From contig NZ_JAQMUE010000064.1 of NCBI RefSeq assembly GCF_028330985.1, positions 1 through 64,000 on the forward strand: 64,000 nucleotides of DNA, read 5' to 3'. Below the pieces are notes generated by a model. That model worked only from the letters and a program-made list of their open reading frames with translations, was not told where the DNA came from and did not search any database. Positions 27,054-35,006 of the stretch are shown here, piece by piece. Source of the stretch: Roseofilum reptotaenium CS-1145 (GTDB lineage: Bacteria > Cyanobacteriota > Cyanobacteriia > Cyanobacteriales > Desertifilaceae). A program made the translations under genes and the position numbers. Position 1 is the first letter of the stretch, and each line of letters starts with the position of its first letter.

Positions 27054-28430
27054 TTAATTGATACTCACTTTTTGTCCGGAGACGATGCGATGGGTTCCAC
27101 TGGTGATGATTCGATCTCCGCTTTGCAGGGTTCCGCGAACAAGGGTGCGATCGCCTTCGGTATGCAGAACTTCGATATCTCGACGAGCCACCCTGTAAAG
27201 ATTATTTCCTTGCGATTCACCAAGGACGTAAATTGACCATAATCCGCGATCGCCAGGTAGCAGTGCAGTGGAAGGAACCCAAAAGCCTTGTATGGGTTGG
27301 GTTTCATTCCAGAGCAATTGGGCAGTTTCGCCTACTCTAAGGTCAAAATTGGGGGAAAATTCGAGAACCGCAGTAGCTGTGCGACTGGCGCTATCGAGTT
27401 CTGGAAGTAGGGTGGTGAGGGTGGCAGGATAGGATTGGTTCGCGACTTGAATGGGATAGTTTGCACCAATTCTGAGTTCATTGGCGGTGTTGCTGGGAAC
27501 CCCAATGCGCGCTTCTAAGCTACCTTGTTCGATCAGTGCAATAACCGGAGTTCCGGGACTAACTACGCTTCCTTCGTCCATGAAGCGATCGCTCACTCGT
27601 CCATCAAAGGGAGCGCGAATCACACTTTTACTCACCTCTACCTCTAAACTTTGCAAACTGGCTTCTAACTGTTGCACTCGCGCCACTTGAGCGGCTATTT
27701 GTTCTGTCCGAGTTCCAGCTAACAGAGCATCTAGATCGCTTTGCGCTTGATTGAGGCGATAGCTTAAAGCTGAAGCATTAGACTCTTCTAAATCGAAATC
27801 TTCGCGGGAAATTGCCCCTTCTAAATATAGTTCTCTACGTCGTTCGGTTTTACGTTGGGCGAGGAACAGTTGTTGTTCAATTTCAGACAAAGCAGCGCGG
27901 GCAGCAGCAATATCTTCCGCTCGCGCACCGTTGCGAAGTTCTTGCAGAGTAGCTCTGGCTTCTGCTTTCTGAGCCAGGAGTTGTTGACGCTCGGCTTCTA
28001 GGGTACGGATATCTAACTGGGCTATTTCTTGATCAGTACTGATGCGATCGCCTTCATCAACAAACAGGTTAATTACCGTTCCCGATCGCTCAAAACCCAA
28101 TTCACTCCGGCGACGGGCGACAATTTCACCGGTATAACTTCGTTTAATAGTATAGCTAGAAATCAGTTCTGCACTTTCGGTTTGTACAGGTAGTGATTGT
28201 TTTTCTTCAATGATCGGTTCTGCCTGGCTGACTGGAGAACGATTTAAGAGCGATCGCCCTAAAAACACCCCTAAAGGCAAGAGTAACAAGACGATTAACC
28301 ATCGCCACCGCTTGGGTGGTGGGCGATCTACTGTGGCGATACCATCCTCAGAATCTTTATTGTGTTCAGCCGTTATTAATACAACTGACTCTGATAAGCT
28401 CTTCGATGAATCGGAAAAATCAGCACTCAT
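27054..28430 (-). CDS. RND efflux periplasmic adaptor (membrane fusion protein)
   Basis: From ATG 28430 with a GGGAGG site upstream, the protein is 458 residues. It has a short cytosolic N-terminus, one helix (R-W-L-I-V-L-L-L-L-P-L-G-V-F-L-G), a lipoyl-like half (I-V-A-R-R-R-S-E-L-G-F), a long Q/A/E-rich coiled coil (about 140-260), the second lipoyl half (I-R-A-P-F-D-G-R-V-S) and a beta-barrel. The adaptor links the pump to an outer-membrane channel. An upstream ATG at 28472 adds 14 residues without support. Confidence 0.92.
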   Translation of the reverse strand: MSADFSDSSKSLSESVVLITAEHNKDSEDGIATVDRPPPKRWRWLIVLLLLPLGVFLGRSLLNRSPVSQAEPIIEEKQSLPVQTESAELISSYTIKRSYTGEIVARRRSELGFERSGTVINLFVDEGDRISTDQEIAQLDIRTLEAERQQLLAQKAEARATLQELRNGARAEDIAAARAALSEIEQQLFLAQRKTERRRELYLEGAISREDFDLEESNASALSYRLNQAQSDLDALLAGTRTEQIAAQVARVQQLEASLQSLEVEVSKSVIRAPFDGRVSDRFMDEGSVVSPGTPVIALIEQGSLEARIGVPSNTANELRIGANYPIQVANQSYPATLTTLLPELDSASRTATAVLEFSPNFDLRVGETAQLLWNETQPIQGFWVPSTALLPGDRGLWSIYVLGESQGNNLYRVARRDIEVLHTEGDRTLVRGTLQSGDRIITSGTHRIVSGQKVSIN

Positions 28431-28464
28431 GTTCGCCTCCCATCCTCTTCTGTACAACAAAGTG

Positions 28465-28512
28465 ATATTCAACTTGTTGCCTATTCTCTTTCAGGTTATA
28501 CTCAACTTATTG
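28465..28512. promoter_or_regulatory. Two direct repeats between adaptor and PadR genes (probable operator)
   Basis: ATATTCAACTTGTTG (28465-28479) and ATACTCAACTTATTG (28498-28512) differ at two positions and are 33 bases apart, three helical turns. Each contains a CAAC-TT-(G/A)TTG inverted half. They lie in the 102-base divergent gap and are a natural binding site for the adjacent PadR regulator. Confidence 0.6.
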
Positions 28513-28532
28513 GATATGTCAATGCGAAATTT

Positions 28533-29081
28533 ATGGCCCTTGCTCACACAATTTTGACCGTGCTTGCCCATGCTCCTCAAAGTGGTTACGACATCAGTAA
28601 ACAATTTGACGAGCAAGTGAGTTGTTTTTGGAAAGCCAGTCAACAGCAAATTTATCGGGAACTGAGCAAAATGGAGGATCAAGGTTGGGTTAATTATGAA
28701 ACTATTATCCAACCTGGAAAACCGGATAAGAAAGTGTATCACCTCACGGCTGAAGGGAAAGTGCAGTTATTACGCTGGTTTGCAGAACCGACGACTCCGA
28801 CACCCATTCGAGAAGATTTACTGGTGAAAGTGTTAGCTGGACCTTATGGTAATCGCAAATTACTTATCCGTGAAATAAAGCATCGCAAGGAGATTCACGA
28901 GCTTCAATTAAAACATTATTTAGAAAAAGAAATCCTCTATCAAGATTGCCAGAATCCTTCTGTCGGCGATCGCTTCCGCTATCTTACCTTACGCCGAGGT
29001 ATCCGTTACGAGCGAGAATGGGTGGAATGGTGCGATGAAGTCATGGAGTTTCTGGAACAGATGGTACAAGATTATAATTAA
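28533..29081 (+). CDS. PadR-family transcriptional regulator
   Basis: The 182-residue protein has an N-terminal winged helix (H-T-I-L-T-V-L-A, S-G-Y-D-I-S-K-Q-F, Q-Q-Q-I-Y-R-E-L-S-K-M-E-D-Q-G-W-V, then the wing K-K-V-Y-H-L-T-A-E-G). A helical C-terminal Vir-alpha-like dimer domain follows, with Y-E-R-E-W-V-E-W-C. The family represses nearby genes until it binds a small molecule. It is divergent from the RND operon and likely controls it and itself. Confidence 0.9.
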   Translation: MALAHTILTVLAHAPQSGYDISKQFDEQVSCFWKASQQQIYRELSKMEDQGWVNYETIIQPGKPDKKVYHLTAEGKVQLLRWFAEPTTPTPIREDLLVKVLAGPYGNRKLLIREIKHRKEIHELQLKHYLEKEILYQDCQNPSVGDRFRYLTLRRGIRYEREWVEWCDEVMEFLEQMVQDYN

Positions 29082-29188
29082 TCCGATCTATTCTCTAGAG
29101 TGGTATCTGGTAGTTATTGAATGACACCTGCAATACCGGAGTTATCTTGCCCGTGCTGCCTCATAGATACTTAGATGTATAGTATGTA

Positions 29189-29287
29189 TAGCGCTTCGCG
29201 CTAGGCAATAGGCTTGCTTTGCAATAGCTTGTATGGCTTAGGTTCTAAGGCTTCAAGCTGTACCTCATAGAAGAGAGAAATGCTGTA
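29189..29287. repeat. REP palindrome plus family A tail
   Basis: TAGCGC-TTC-GCGCTA (29189-29203) is followed by GCTAGGCAATAGGCTTGCTT (29200-29219), identical to 395-414. The block TACCTCATAG...ATGCTGTA (29261-29287) matches the family A tail at 5369-5396. The repeat reaches into the next gene and supplies its ATG. Confidence 0.7.
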
Positions 29288-29663
29288 CAAGATCTTCATA
29301 AATGAGCAAGAAATTGGAACTTCCCTTCTTGAATCAGGCGATCCTCCGATGGGTGTTGCATCTGGTCTGATTCGATTGAATAACATTTCCATTCGAGTGC
29401 TCGAATCAAGGCTGCTCCAGATAGAATCAACCCAATCAACTGATGGTGTAACAAACTGTCATGAACCTGGGGTGGTTAGGGTAATTCATCCAGACGGTTT
29501 TGAATTATCAGGGCAGGGATCGGTGATTGAAAACTGCTTAGAACTTGAAGAGTGCTATGTTACAATCCTCGGAATTCACCATGAAATGTATGAAAAGCTG
29601 TTCCTACATCACATTGAAAAATATCGAAATAATTTCAAATACGTACATCGAACTAAGCGATGA
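29280..29663 (+). CDS. Hypothetical small beta-rich protein
   Basis: This 127-residue protein is not recognised. The sequence alternates short hydrophobic strands (I-G-T-S-L-L-E, L-I-R-L-N-N-I-S-I-R-V-L-E) with acidic loops and has a basic C-terminus. The ATG lies inside the dispersed family A repeat with a GAAGAGAG segment just before it, so the true start may differ. A 22-codon frame overlaps the stop by ATGA. Together with the next genes this looks like an accessory pocket of small orphan proteins, possibly immunity-type. That is a guess from context only. Confidence 0.5.
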   Translation: MLYKIFINEQEIGTSLLESGDPPMGVASGLIRLNNISIRVLESRLLQIESTQSTDGVTNCHEPGVVRVIHPDGFELSGQGSVIENCLELEECYVTILGIHHEMYEKLFLHHIEKYRNNFKYVHRTKR

Positions 29664-29728
29664 ATCTTGACAAACCCTTCGGCTTTGCCAGTTATCTGGA
29701 TCGTTGGATATCAGAAATTATTGAATAA
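29660..29728 (+). CDS. Possible 22-residue peptide overlapping the upstream stop
   Basis: The ATGA overlap (29660-29663) couples a frame encoding M-N-L-D-K-P-F-G-F-A-S-Y-L-D-R-W and a short helix to the preceding gene. It is too short to recognise. It could be a coupled peptide or the remnant of a longer gene. Confidence 0.25.
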   Translation: MNLDKPFGFASYLDRWISEIIE

Positions 29729-29746
29729 GATTAGGGTAAAGATATT

Positions 29747-30043
29747 ATGGGTAGATATATCAATTGCAAGGTTAATGATGATTATAAAATTGTCTGGAAA
29801 TATGGATTGGGTACTCAAGCCTCAGAAATGTACAGAATTAGTACTGAGTTGGGAATTGGCGAGTATCATATGATTCGATATGTTGAGAATGAGACAGGAG
29901 AAAACTATGAATATATAAATTTCAATATAAGTATAAATAATTCGCCTGGAGATGTGCTTATATTAACTAGAGATGACATTGACAAGATAGATCGTCAAAT
30001 ACAACTCCTAAAAAAATCCGATAAGCATGGCGATAATAAGTGA
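29747..30043 (+). CDS. Hypothetical small protein
   Basis: This 98-residue, AT-rich gene product is mostly beta (Y-I-N-C-K-V, Y-K-I-V-W-K-Y, Y-E-Y-I-N-F-N-I-S-I) followed by a helix (D-D-I-D-K-I-D-R-Q-I-Q-L-L). I do not recognise it. AGGGTAAAG lies about 8 bases upstream of the ATG. The low GC content, small size and orphan neighbours suggest recent acquisition. Confidence 0.5.
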   Translation: MGRYINCKVNDDYKIVWKYGLGTQASEMYRISTELGIGEYHMIRYVENETGENYEYINFNISINNSPGDVLILTRDDIDKIDRQIQLLKKSDKHGDNK

Positions 30044-30052
30044 TTTATTGCC

Positions 30053-30127
30053 ATGCTAGAAGCTATTCGAGATTTCATGCTTGAAAATTCAGAGCAGGAA
30101 AAATTCATCCCTGAAGGTGAATTTTAG
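30053..30127 (+). CDS. Possible 24-residue peptide or gene remnant
   Basis: The frame starts at an ATG 10 bases after the preceding stop and encodes a helical peptide M-L-E-A-I-R-D-F-M-L-E-N. It is probably the remnant of a longer gene or a non-coding coincidence. Confidence 0.2.
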   Translation: MLEAIRDFMLENSEQEKFIPEGEF

Positions 30128-30153
30128 CGTAGATTGGATTTAAGCAAAGCGCT

Positions 30154-31242
30154 CTAGGGAGCCGCTGGATAGTCAATATAGCCAATTTCAGCCCCATCAA
30201 CTCCCCGACCATAGAATGTTTTAGGATCGGGTTCATTCAAATCAGCATCATGTTTAAAGCGATAGGGCAAATCAGGATTAGCAATAAATAATTTGCCAAA
30301 CGAAACTAAGTCCGCCTGGTTAGACTTAATGACCGCATCACCAGACTCTTTAGTATAGCCCCCATTCGTGATTAAATAGCCTTTATACACTGGCCGAAAC
30401 ATAGGTAGAACAGGATTTAAAACCTCGCGAGTTTGCAAATCAATCTCATTTGGCTCCATCAAATGAACATAAGCTAGGGCATAGTCGTTAAGAGCCTCTA
30501 AGACATGAGTAAAAGTACGCTTTGGATCGGAATCTAACATTCCATAGAATGTGTTGCTTGGTGAGAGTTTAATCCCTACCTTATTATCTCCCCAGACTTT
30601 TGTCGTTGCATCAACTACTTCTAAGAGAAAACGGGCACGATTTTCGATCGATCCCCCATATTGATCACTCCGTTGGTTAGAGCCATCTTGTAAGAATTGA
30701 TCGATCAAATAACCAAATGCAGCATGAAGTTCAACCCCATCAAATCCCGCTTGTTGAGCGTATTCGGCTCCCTGGCGAAATTGTTCGATAAGGTTAGAAA
30801 TTTCTTCTGTTTTAAGCGCCCGTGGTTTTTCAAAAGCAACCTTGCCAATGGGGGTATGGAGTGTTCCTCTGGCGGCGATAGCGCTGGGGGCAATCGGTGT
30901 TTCTCCGTTTAATAGCGAGGGATGAGCGACTCGTCCACTATGCCATAACTGTAGAAATATTTGACCTCCTTTGGCATGAACAGCTTCTGTAATTTGTTTC
31001 CAAGCTTCAACTTGCTGTAAAGAATAGATGCCAGGACAATTGATGTATCCATTGCTCAATGGAGAAACCATCGTGCATTCAGTGACAATTAAACCAGCCG
31101 AAGCTCTTTGGGCATAATACTCTGCCATCAAAGGTGTTGGAATTGAGTTGATAGCCCGTAGACGAGTCATGGGAGCCATCACCATTCGATTATTGAGGGT
31201 ATATTGACCCAGTTGGAACGGGGAGAGCAAATCAATAAACAT
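30154..31242 (-). CDS. Old yellow enzyme family alkene reductase
   Basis: This FMN-dependent NAD(P)H oxidoreductase reduces activated C=C bonds. The 362-residue (beta/alpha)8 barrel starts at ATG 31242. It shows M-A-P-M-T-R-L-R-A, Q-L-W-H-S-G-R-V-A-H-P, the substrate-binding H-A-A-F-G-Y-L-I-D-Q-F-L, the N-x-R-x-D-x-Y-G-G-S-I-E-N-R-A-R-F signature and G-K-L-F-I-A-N-P-D-L-P. It lies 123 bases downstream of an isochorismatase-like gene on the same strand. An AraC regulator is divergent from that gene, so the three probably form one stress- or electrophile-responsive unit. Confidence 0.94.
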   Translation of the reverse strand: MFIDLLSPFQLGQYTLNNRMVMAPMTRLRAINSIPTPLMAEYYAQRASAGLIVTECTMVSPLSNGYINCPGIYSLQQVEAWKQITEAVHAKGGQIFLQLWHSGRVAHPSLLNGETPIAPSAIAARGTLHTPIGKVAFEKPRALKTEEISNLIEQFRQGAEYAQQAGFDGVELHAAFGYLIDQFLQDGSNQRSDQYGGSIENRARFLLEVVDATTKVWGDNKVGIKLSPSNTFYGMLDSDPKRTFTHVLEALNDYALAYVHLMEPNEIDLQTREVLNPVLPMFRPVYKGYLITNGGYTKESGDAVIKSNQADLVSFGKLFIANPDLPYRFKHDADLNEPDPKTFYGRGVDGAEIGYIDYPAAP

Positions 31243-31365
31243 GATATCAAGGGTCACTTCACAGGTAGACAATTATTGATGGGCATTGATTGAGCATTAA
31301 AAACAGCCTCTGAATTTATGGGCTGGTGTTTTATCTATTACATTCTCATTCGGTTCGATCGGATC

Positions 31366-32043
31366 TTATCTGGCCGTATTCCGTGCTTCATCTAACTGCG
31401 ATTGCACTAGATCGGCTGTTTTAGAAGTTGTAACAAAGTTATTCCAAGCACCCTGGTAGCTGCCAGTATGTTCCGCCAGTAAATCAGCAATATGAAAACC
31501 ATTCTTAACGGTGTTATTCGCCAGTTCAGCTAACACCGGAACCCAAGTGGTGACGACTACACCGGCAGCAGACATCCGCATCATCGCCGCCTGTTGATTT
31601 AACAGATCAAAGGTTGAAGATGCATCCACTACAGCATAGACATCGTAACCTTGTTGCACACCATAAATGGCTGCAAAAGCAAGACAAGTGGTCGTATCTA
31701 GGGCTGCAATAATTAACTTCTGACGATTCATCTTTTCAATGGCAGCAACAGAAGGAGCATGATCCCAAAATTTTACCGTATCGCGATCGATAATTTCCTG
31801 ATCTGGAAATAGGTCAACCAACTCTGGCATAGTTGGACCGTTAGGGCCTTGAGGCCAACTGGTGGTTAACAAGGTGGGTAAGCTAAAACGCTTGGCAACT
31901 TTAGCAAGTGCAATAATATTATTTTTTAGCTTAAGTGGCTCCACCGAAGGCAGAAACTGGAAAAGACCGACTTGATGATCAATCAAGATCATTGCCGCAT
32001 TATCAGGGGTCAACGGTTCGGCAAAAGCGTTATGGATAGTCAT
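31366..32043 (-). CDS. Isochorismatase-family cysteine hydrolase (YcaC-like)
   Basis: The 225-residue protein has the Asp-Lys-Cys triad: Asp in I-L-I-D-H-Q-V-G-L, Lys in D-T-V-K-F-W, and Cys in A-L-D-T-T-T-C-L-A-F. The long insertion-free C-terminus and the Q-A-A-M-M-R-M segment match YcaC-like hydrolases, whose natural substrates are mostly unknown. It precedes the old yellow enzyme gene and is divergent from an AraC regulator. Confidence 0.88.
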   Translation of the reverse strand: MTIHNAFAEPLTPDNAAMILIDHQVGLFQFLPSVEPLKLKNNIIALAKVAKRFSLPTLLTTSWPQGPNGPTMPELVDLFPDQEIIDRDTVKFWDHAPSVAAIEKMNRQKLIIAALDTTTCLAFAAIYGVQQGYDVYAVVDASSTFDLLNQQAAMMRMSAAGVVVTTWVPVLAELANNTVKNGFHIADLLAEHTGSYQGAWNNFVTTSKTADLVQSQLDEARNTAR

Positions 32044-32154
32044 ACTTAGGGATCTCTCTAAGAAATGAGTGATATCTATGTCAAATACAAACTTACGATT
32101 AAGAAAAATCTTTGTCTTTCAAAAAAGCACGACAATCATAGTGAGTTTTTGTAA

Positions 32155-33057
32155 ATGCCTACCATGTCAGCATCCGACTTGATCTCAATTCAGCAATTTA
32201 TCCACCAAGTTCCTCACACTCCAGCTCAAAATAGTGAATTAGCAGGTTGGCAAGACATTACTTTGCTCAAATTTTCTTTACCACCCGGAGGAGAAGTCGA
32301 TGTACCTGGGTTAGCTGAGAATATTCTCTTTATGAGTTTATGTCCCAAGATTCAGTATGAAAGCCGGCAGGACAACTATCCTAAGCAACGGGTTTTATAC
32401 CAAGGTGATATTGCAATTACGCCCGCAGGTTATTCACGCCATTGGCGATGGCTGAGTCTTTTTTCCGCAGCCAATCTATTTATTCCTCCTTCATTAATCA
32501 AGGAATGCAGCCAAGATCTTGTGAAAGGCGATCCAGATTCTGTCTATTTGATTGAACATAAAGTATTGAGTATACCTTTTCTCTCTTCGGTAGTAACAGA
32601 ATTGTTGGCAGAGTTAGAATCCGGTTCACCCTATGCCAGAACCTATATTGATACCTTAACTCATAGTTTGGCGATGTATTTAGTGATGCATCACTCAAGT
32701 GCAAAGCTTAGAGAAACGACAACACTTCTGAAACCTGACAATGCCTATGTTTCTTGTGCGATTGATTTTATTCAAGATAACTTGGGTGAAGACTTGCGTT
32801 TAGCGGCGATTGCTTCTGCTTGTAATGTCAGTATTAATCATTTATGTCTGATGTTCAAGCAGTCTGTTGGTCAATCTGTTCATCAGTTTGTCATTGAGCA
32901 AAGACTTGAGAGAGCAAAGAGCTTATTGAAAAATTCTAAGAAACCATTAGTCGATATTGCTCAAGAGACGGGTTTTTCTAATCAAGCTCATTTCACAAAT
33001 AGTTTTCGGAAAACCCATGGGATTCCCCCCGATCAATATCGTAAAAAAATCAACTAA
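32155..33057 (+). CDS. AraC-family transcriptional regulator
   Basis: The 300-residue protein has about 190 residues of effector domain with no name I can give. The C-terminal double HTH reads L-A-A-I-A-S-A-C-N-V-S-I-N-H-L-C-L-M-F, then V-D-I-A-Q-E-T-G-F-S-N-Q-A-H-F and F-R-K-T-H-G-I-P-P-D-Q-Y-R. It is divergent from the isochorismatase-OYE pair across a 111-base gap and likely activates it. Confidence 0.92.
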   Translation: MPTMSASDLISIQQFIHQVPHTPAQNSELAGWQDITLLKFSLPPGGEVDVPGLAENILFMSLCPKIQYESRQDNYPKQRVLYQGDIAITPAGYSRHWRWLSLFSAANLFIPPSLIKECSQDLVKGDPDSVYLIEHKVLSIPFLSSVVTELLAELESGSPYARTYIDTLTHSLAMYLVMHHSSAKLRETTTLLKPDNAYVSCAIDFIQDNLGEDLRLAAIASACNVSINHLCLMFKQSVGQSVHQFVIEQRLERAKSLLKNSKKPLVDIAQETGFSNQAHFTNSFRKTHGIPPDQYRKKIN

Positions 33058-33101
33058 TTTCCATCCTAACGATTTCAGAGTATACAGCAGGAGAAGATTT
33101 A

Positions 33102-33166
33102 GGGAGTCTGGCGATGAAGTGCAGGCTCATAGGGAAATGATATGAGCATCAGACTCCCTTTTTTTT
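33102..33166 (+). terminator. Nested stem-loop terminator after the AraC gene
   Basis: An outer 9-bp stem GGGAGTCTG / CAGACTCCC (33102-33110 with 33150-33158) is followed by eight Ts. Inside it GCTCATA / TATGAGC (33125-33131 with 33141-33147) makes a second stem that contains the 17-base dispersed repeat also found at 1752. It ends the AraC gene and abuts the convergent glmM. Confidence 0.75.
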
Positions 33167-34615
33167 CTATACTAAATGGCGCTGTACGGCTTGCACCAAG
33201 TTGTCTGTCCAATGGAGGGCTAAATTATCTTGAATCGCTTCCACCATTACCCGAACGACGGGTTCAGTCCCGGAGGCTCGAACCAGGATTCGGCCTTGGT
33301 TTCCCAGGGCTTCAGTCGCGTGGGCGATCGCCTCTTGCAGGGGTTGGCACGTGTGCCAATTCAAACGAGTATGGCGGTCTTCCACCCGTACATTTTTAAG
33401 CAGTTGGGGATAGGGTTGGAAACTTTGGTTGACCAAGTCAGTGAGGCTCGTTCCCGACTGACGGACAATGGCAGATAGGTGCAGGGCGGTTTGTAGACCA
33501 TCTCCGGTTAAACTGTAATGGTGGCAAAGAATATGACCGGATTGTTCGCCACCGAGCATGGCCCCACTTTTTACCATTTCTGCATGAACATGCTGATCTC
33601 CCACCGCAGTCCGTACGAGTTTACCCCCCAGTTTTGCCCAAGCATTTTCAAAGCCTAAATTCGCCATCACAGTGGAGATAATGGTTTGGTTGGGGAGTTG
33701 TTGGGCATGATGCAGAGTACATCCCCAGAGATAGAGAATATAATCGCCGTCTACCGGTCTGCCCTCGGAGTCTACGGCAATCACCCGGTCAGCATCCCCA
33801 TCAAAGGCAAATCCCAGGTCAGCGTTATGTTCTTGAACCGCTGCTTGCAGGGAAGCCAGATGAGTCGAACCACAGTTAACATTAATGCGATCGCCGTCTG
33901 CTCGGTTGTGTAAACAGATCACCTCTGCTCCCAAATCTTCAAATACCCCAGGCGCAACGGGAACCGCAGCCCCCCACGCTAAATCTAAAACGACTCGCAT
34001 TCCCTGTAAATCCAGGGTGTTGACCAACGGTTGATGTAAAGCAGTTGCGTACTGTTTGAGCAATTCAGGGCGATGATAATGTTGTCCCCAGTGAGGAGTG
34101 CTGGTATGGGGGTGTGATTGTCCTCTGAGCGCCGCCTCAATGTGTCCCTGAACCGTTTGAGATAATTTTGTACCATCTGAGCCAAAAAACTTGATACCGT
34201 TGTCTTCGGGGGGATTATGGCTGGCTGAGATCATAATACCGGCGATCGCCTCTGTCTCTGCCGTCAGATAGGCAACACAAGGAGTCGGACACAATCCAAC
34301 ATTCCAGACCTCTAGCCCTGCTGCCGTCAATCCGGCGGACAGGGACATGGCCAACATATCACTAGAATTCCGTGAATCTTGGCCTAAAATCACAATGCCA
34401 GAACTGATCCCTTGAGGACGCAAAACGTGTCCCGCCCAAAATCCCAACTGAAGTGCAAAGGGAGCATTGAGCAAGTCCCCAGCTTTTCCCCGAATGCCAT
34501 CCGTCCCAAATAGGCGAGAAGGAGGTAAATTGAGCGGGTTCCAGAGGGGATTGAGGGGTGAAATTTCTGGACTACTGGCGATCGGCGTTTGAGGTTTGGA
34601 TAAAGATTGAACCAT
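33167..34615 (-). CDS. glmM: Phosphoglucosamine mutase
   Basis: It converts glucosamine-6-phosphate to glucosamine-1-phosphate for UDP-GlcNAc, and so serves peptidoglycan and lipopolysaccharide. From the ATG at 34615 (GGAG 12 bases upstream) it has 482 residues. [10 protein letters not shown] opens the fold, the phosphoserine loop is [12 protein letters not shown], the metal loop D-G-D-A-D-R, and the sugar loop G-G-E-Q-S-G-H. The phosphate-binding [11 protein letters not shown] is near the C-terminus. The 30-residue N-terminal extension is common in cyanobacterial GlmM. Confidence 0.95.
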   Translation of the reverse strand: MVQSLSKPQTPIASSPEISPLNPLWNPLNLPPSRLFGTDGIRGKAGDLLNAPFALQLGFWAGHVLRPQGISSGIVILGQDSRNSSDMLAMSLSAGLTAAGLEVWNVGLCPTPCVAYLTAETEAIAGIMISASHNPPEDNGIKFFGSDGTKLSQTVQGHIEAALRGQSHPHTSTPHWGQHYHRPELLKQYATALHQPLVNTLDLQGMRVVLDLAWGAAVPVAPGVFEDLGAEVICLHNRADGDRINVNCGSTHLASLQAAVQEHNADLGFAFDGDADRVIAVDSEGRPVDGDYILYLWGCTLHHAQQLPNQTIISTVMANLGFENAWAKLGGKLVRTAVGDQHVHAEMVKSGAMLGGEQSGHILCHHYSLTGDGLQTALHLSAIVRQSGTSLTDLVNQSFQPYPQLLKNVRVEDRHTRLNWHTCQPLQEAIAHATEALGNQGRILVRASGTEPVVRVMVEAIQDNLALHWTDNLVQAVQRHLV

Positions 34616-34755
34616 TTTTAAGAACACTCCACACAACACACTATCATTGGAGAATATCATAGGCGCTTTTGCTCTGCTTATGGGTCATGGATAACCCGTA
34701 ATCTTAAAAGCGCTTTTTCTGCCCGGTTTAGGTTTGCCCTATTCTCTCACGCTCC

Positions 34756-34953
34756 CTAACCTAGGCCTAGATACTTAGTTTTTTTCTTCACTGGCAGACG
34801 GAAAAATCCGGATCGAGCGAGTCCAGAAGCTGATTTTTGTGACTGATTCGGTTCCTGGCAGAAGTCAGTCCATGGGTATGAGTCACCTGCTAAGGGGGTA
34901 AGCAAGTTGTGGAGGGCAGACAAAAGTGCGATCGCCAAAATCAATTGGTACAT
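34756..34953 (-). CDS. Possible small secreted protein
   Basis: The 65-residue frame has a hydrophobic N-terminus (L-I-L-A-I-A-L-L-S-A-L) that could be a signal, then a polar basic tail. There is no clear Shine-Dalgarno and no recognised family. It is divergent from the S8 peptidase gene. Confidence 0.3.
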   Translation of the reverse strand: MYQLILAIALLSALHNLLTPLAGDSYPWTDFCQEPNQSQKSASGLARSGFFRLPVKKKTKYLGLG

Positions 34954-35006
34954 TAGGGATTAACCATCAAAAAAGCCACACTACCCATCCATAGGAGTCA
35001 TAACCG

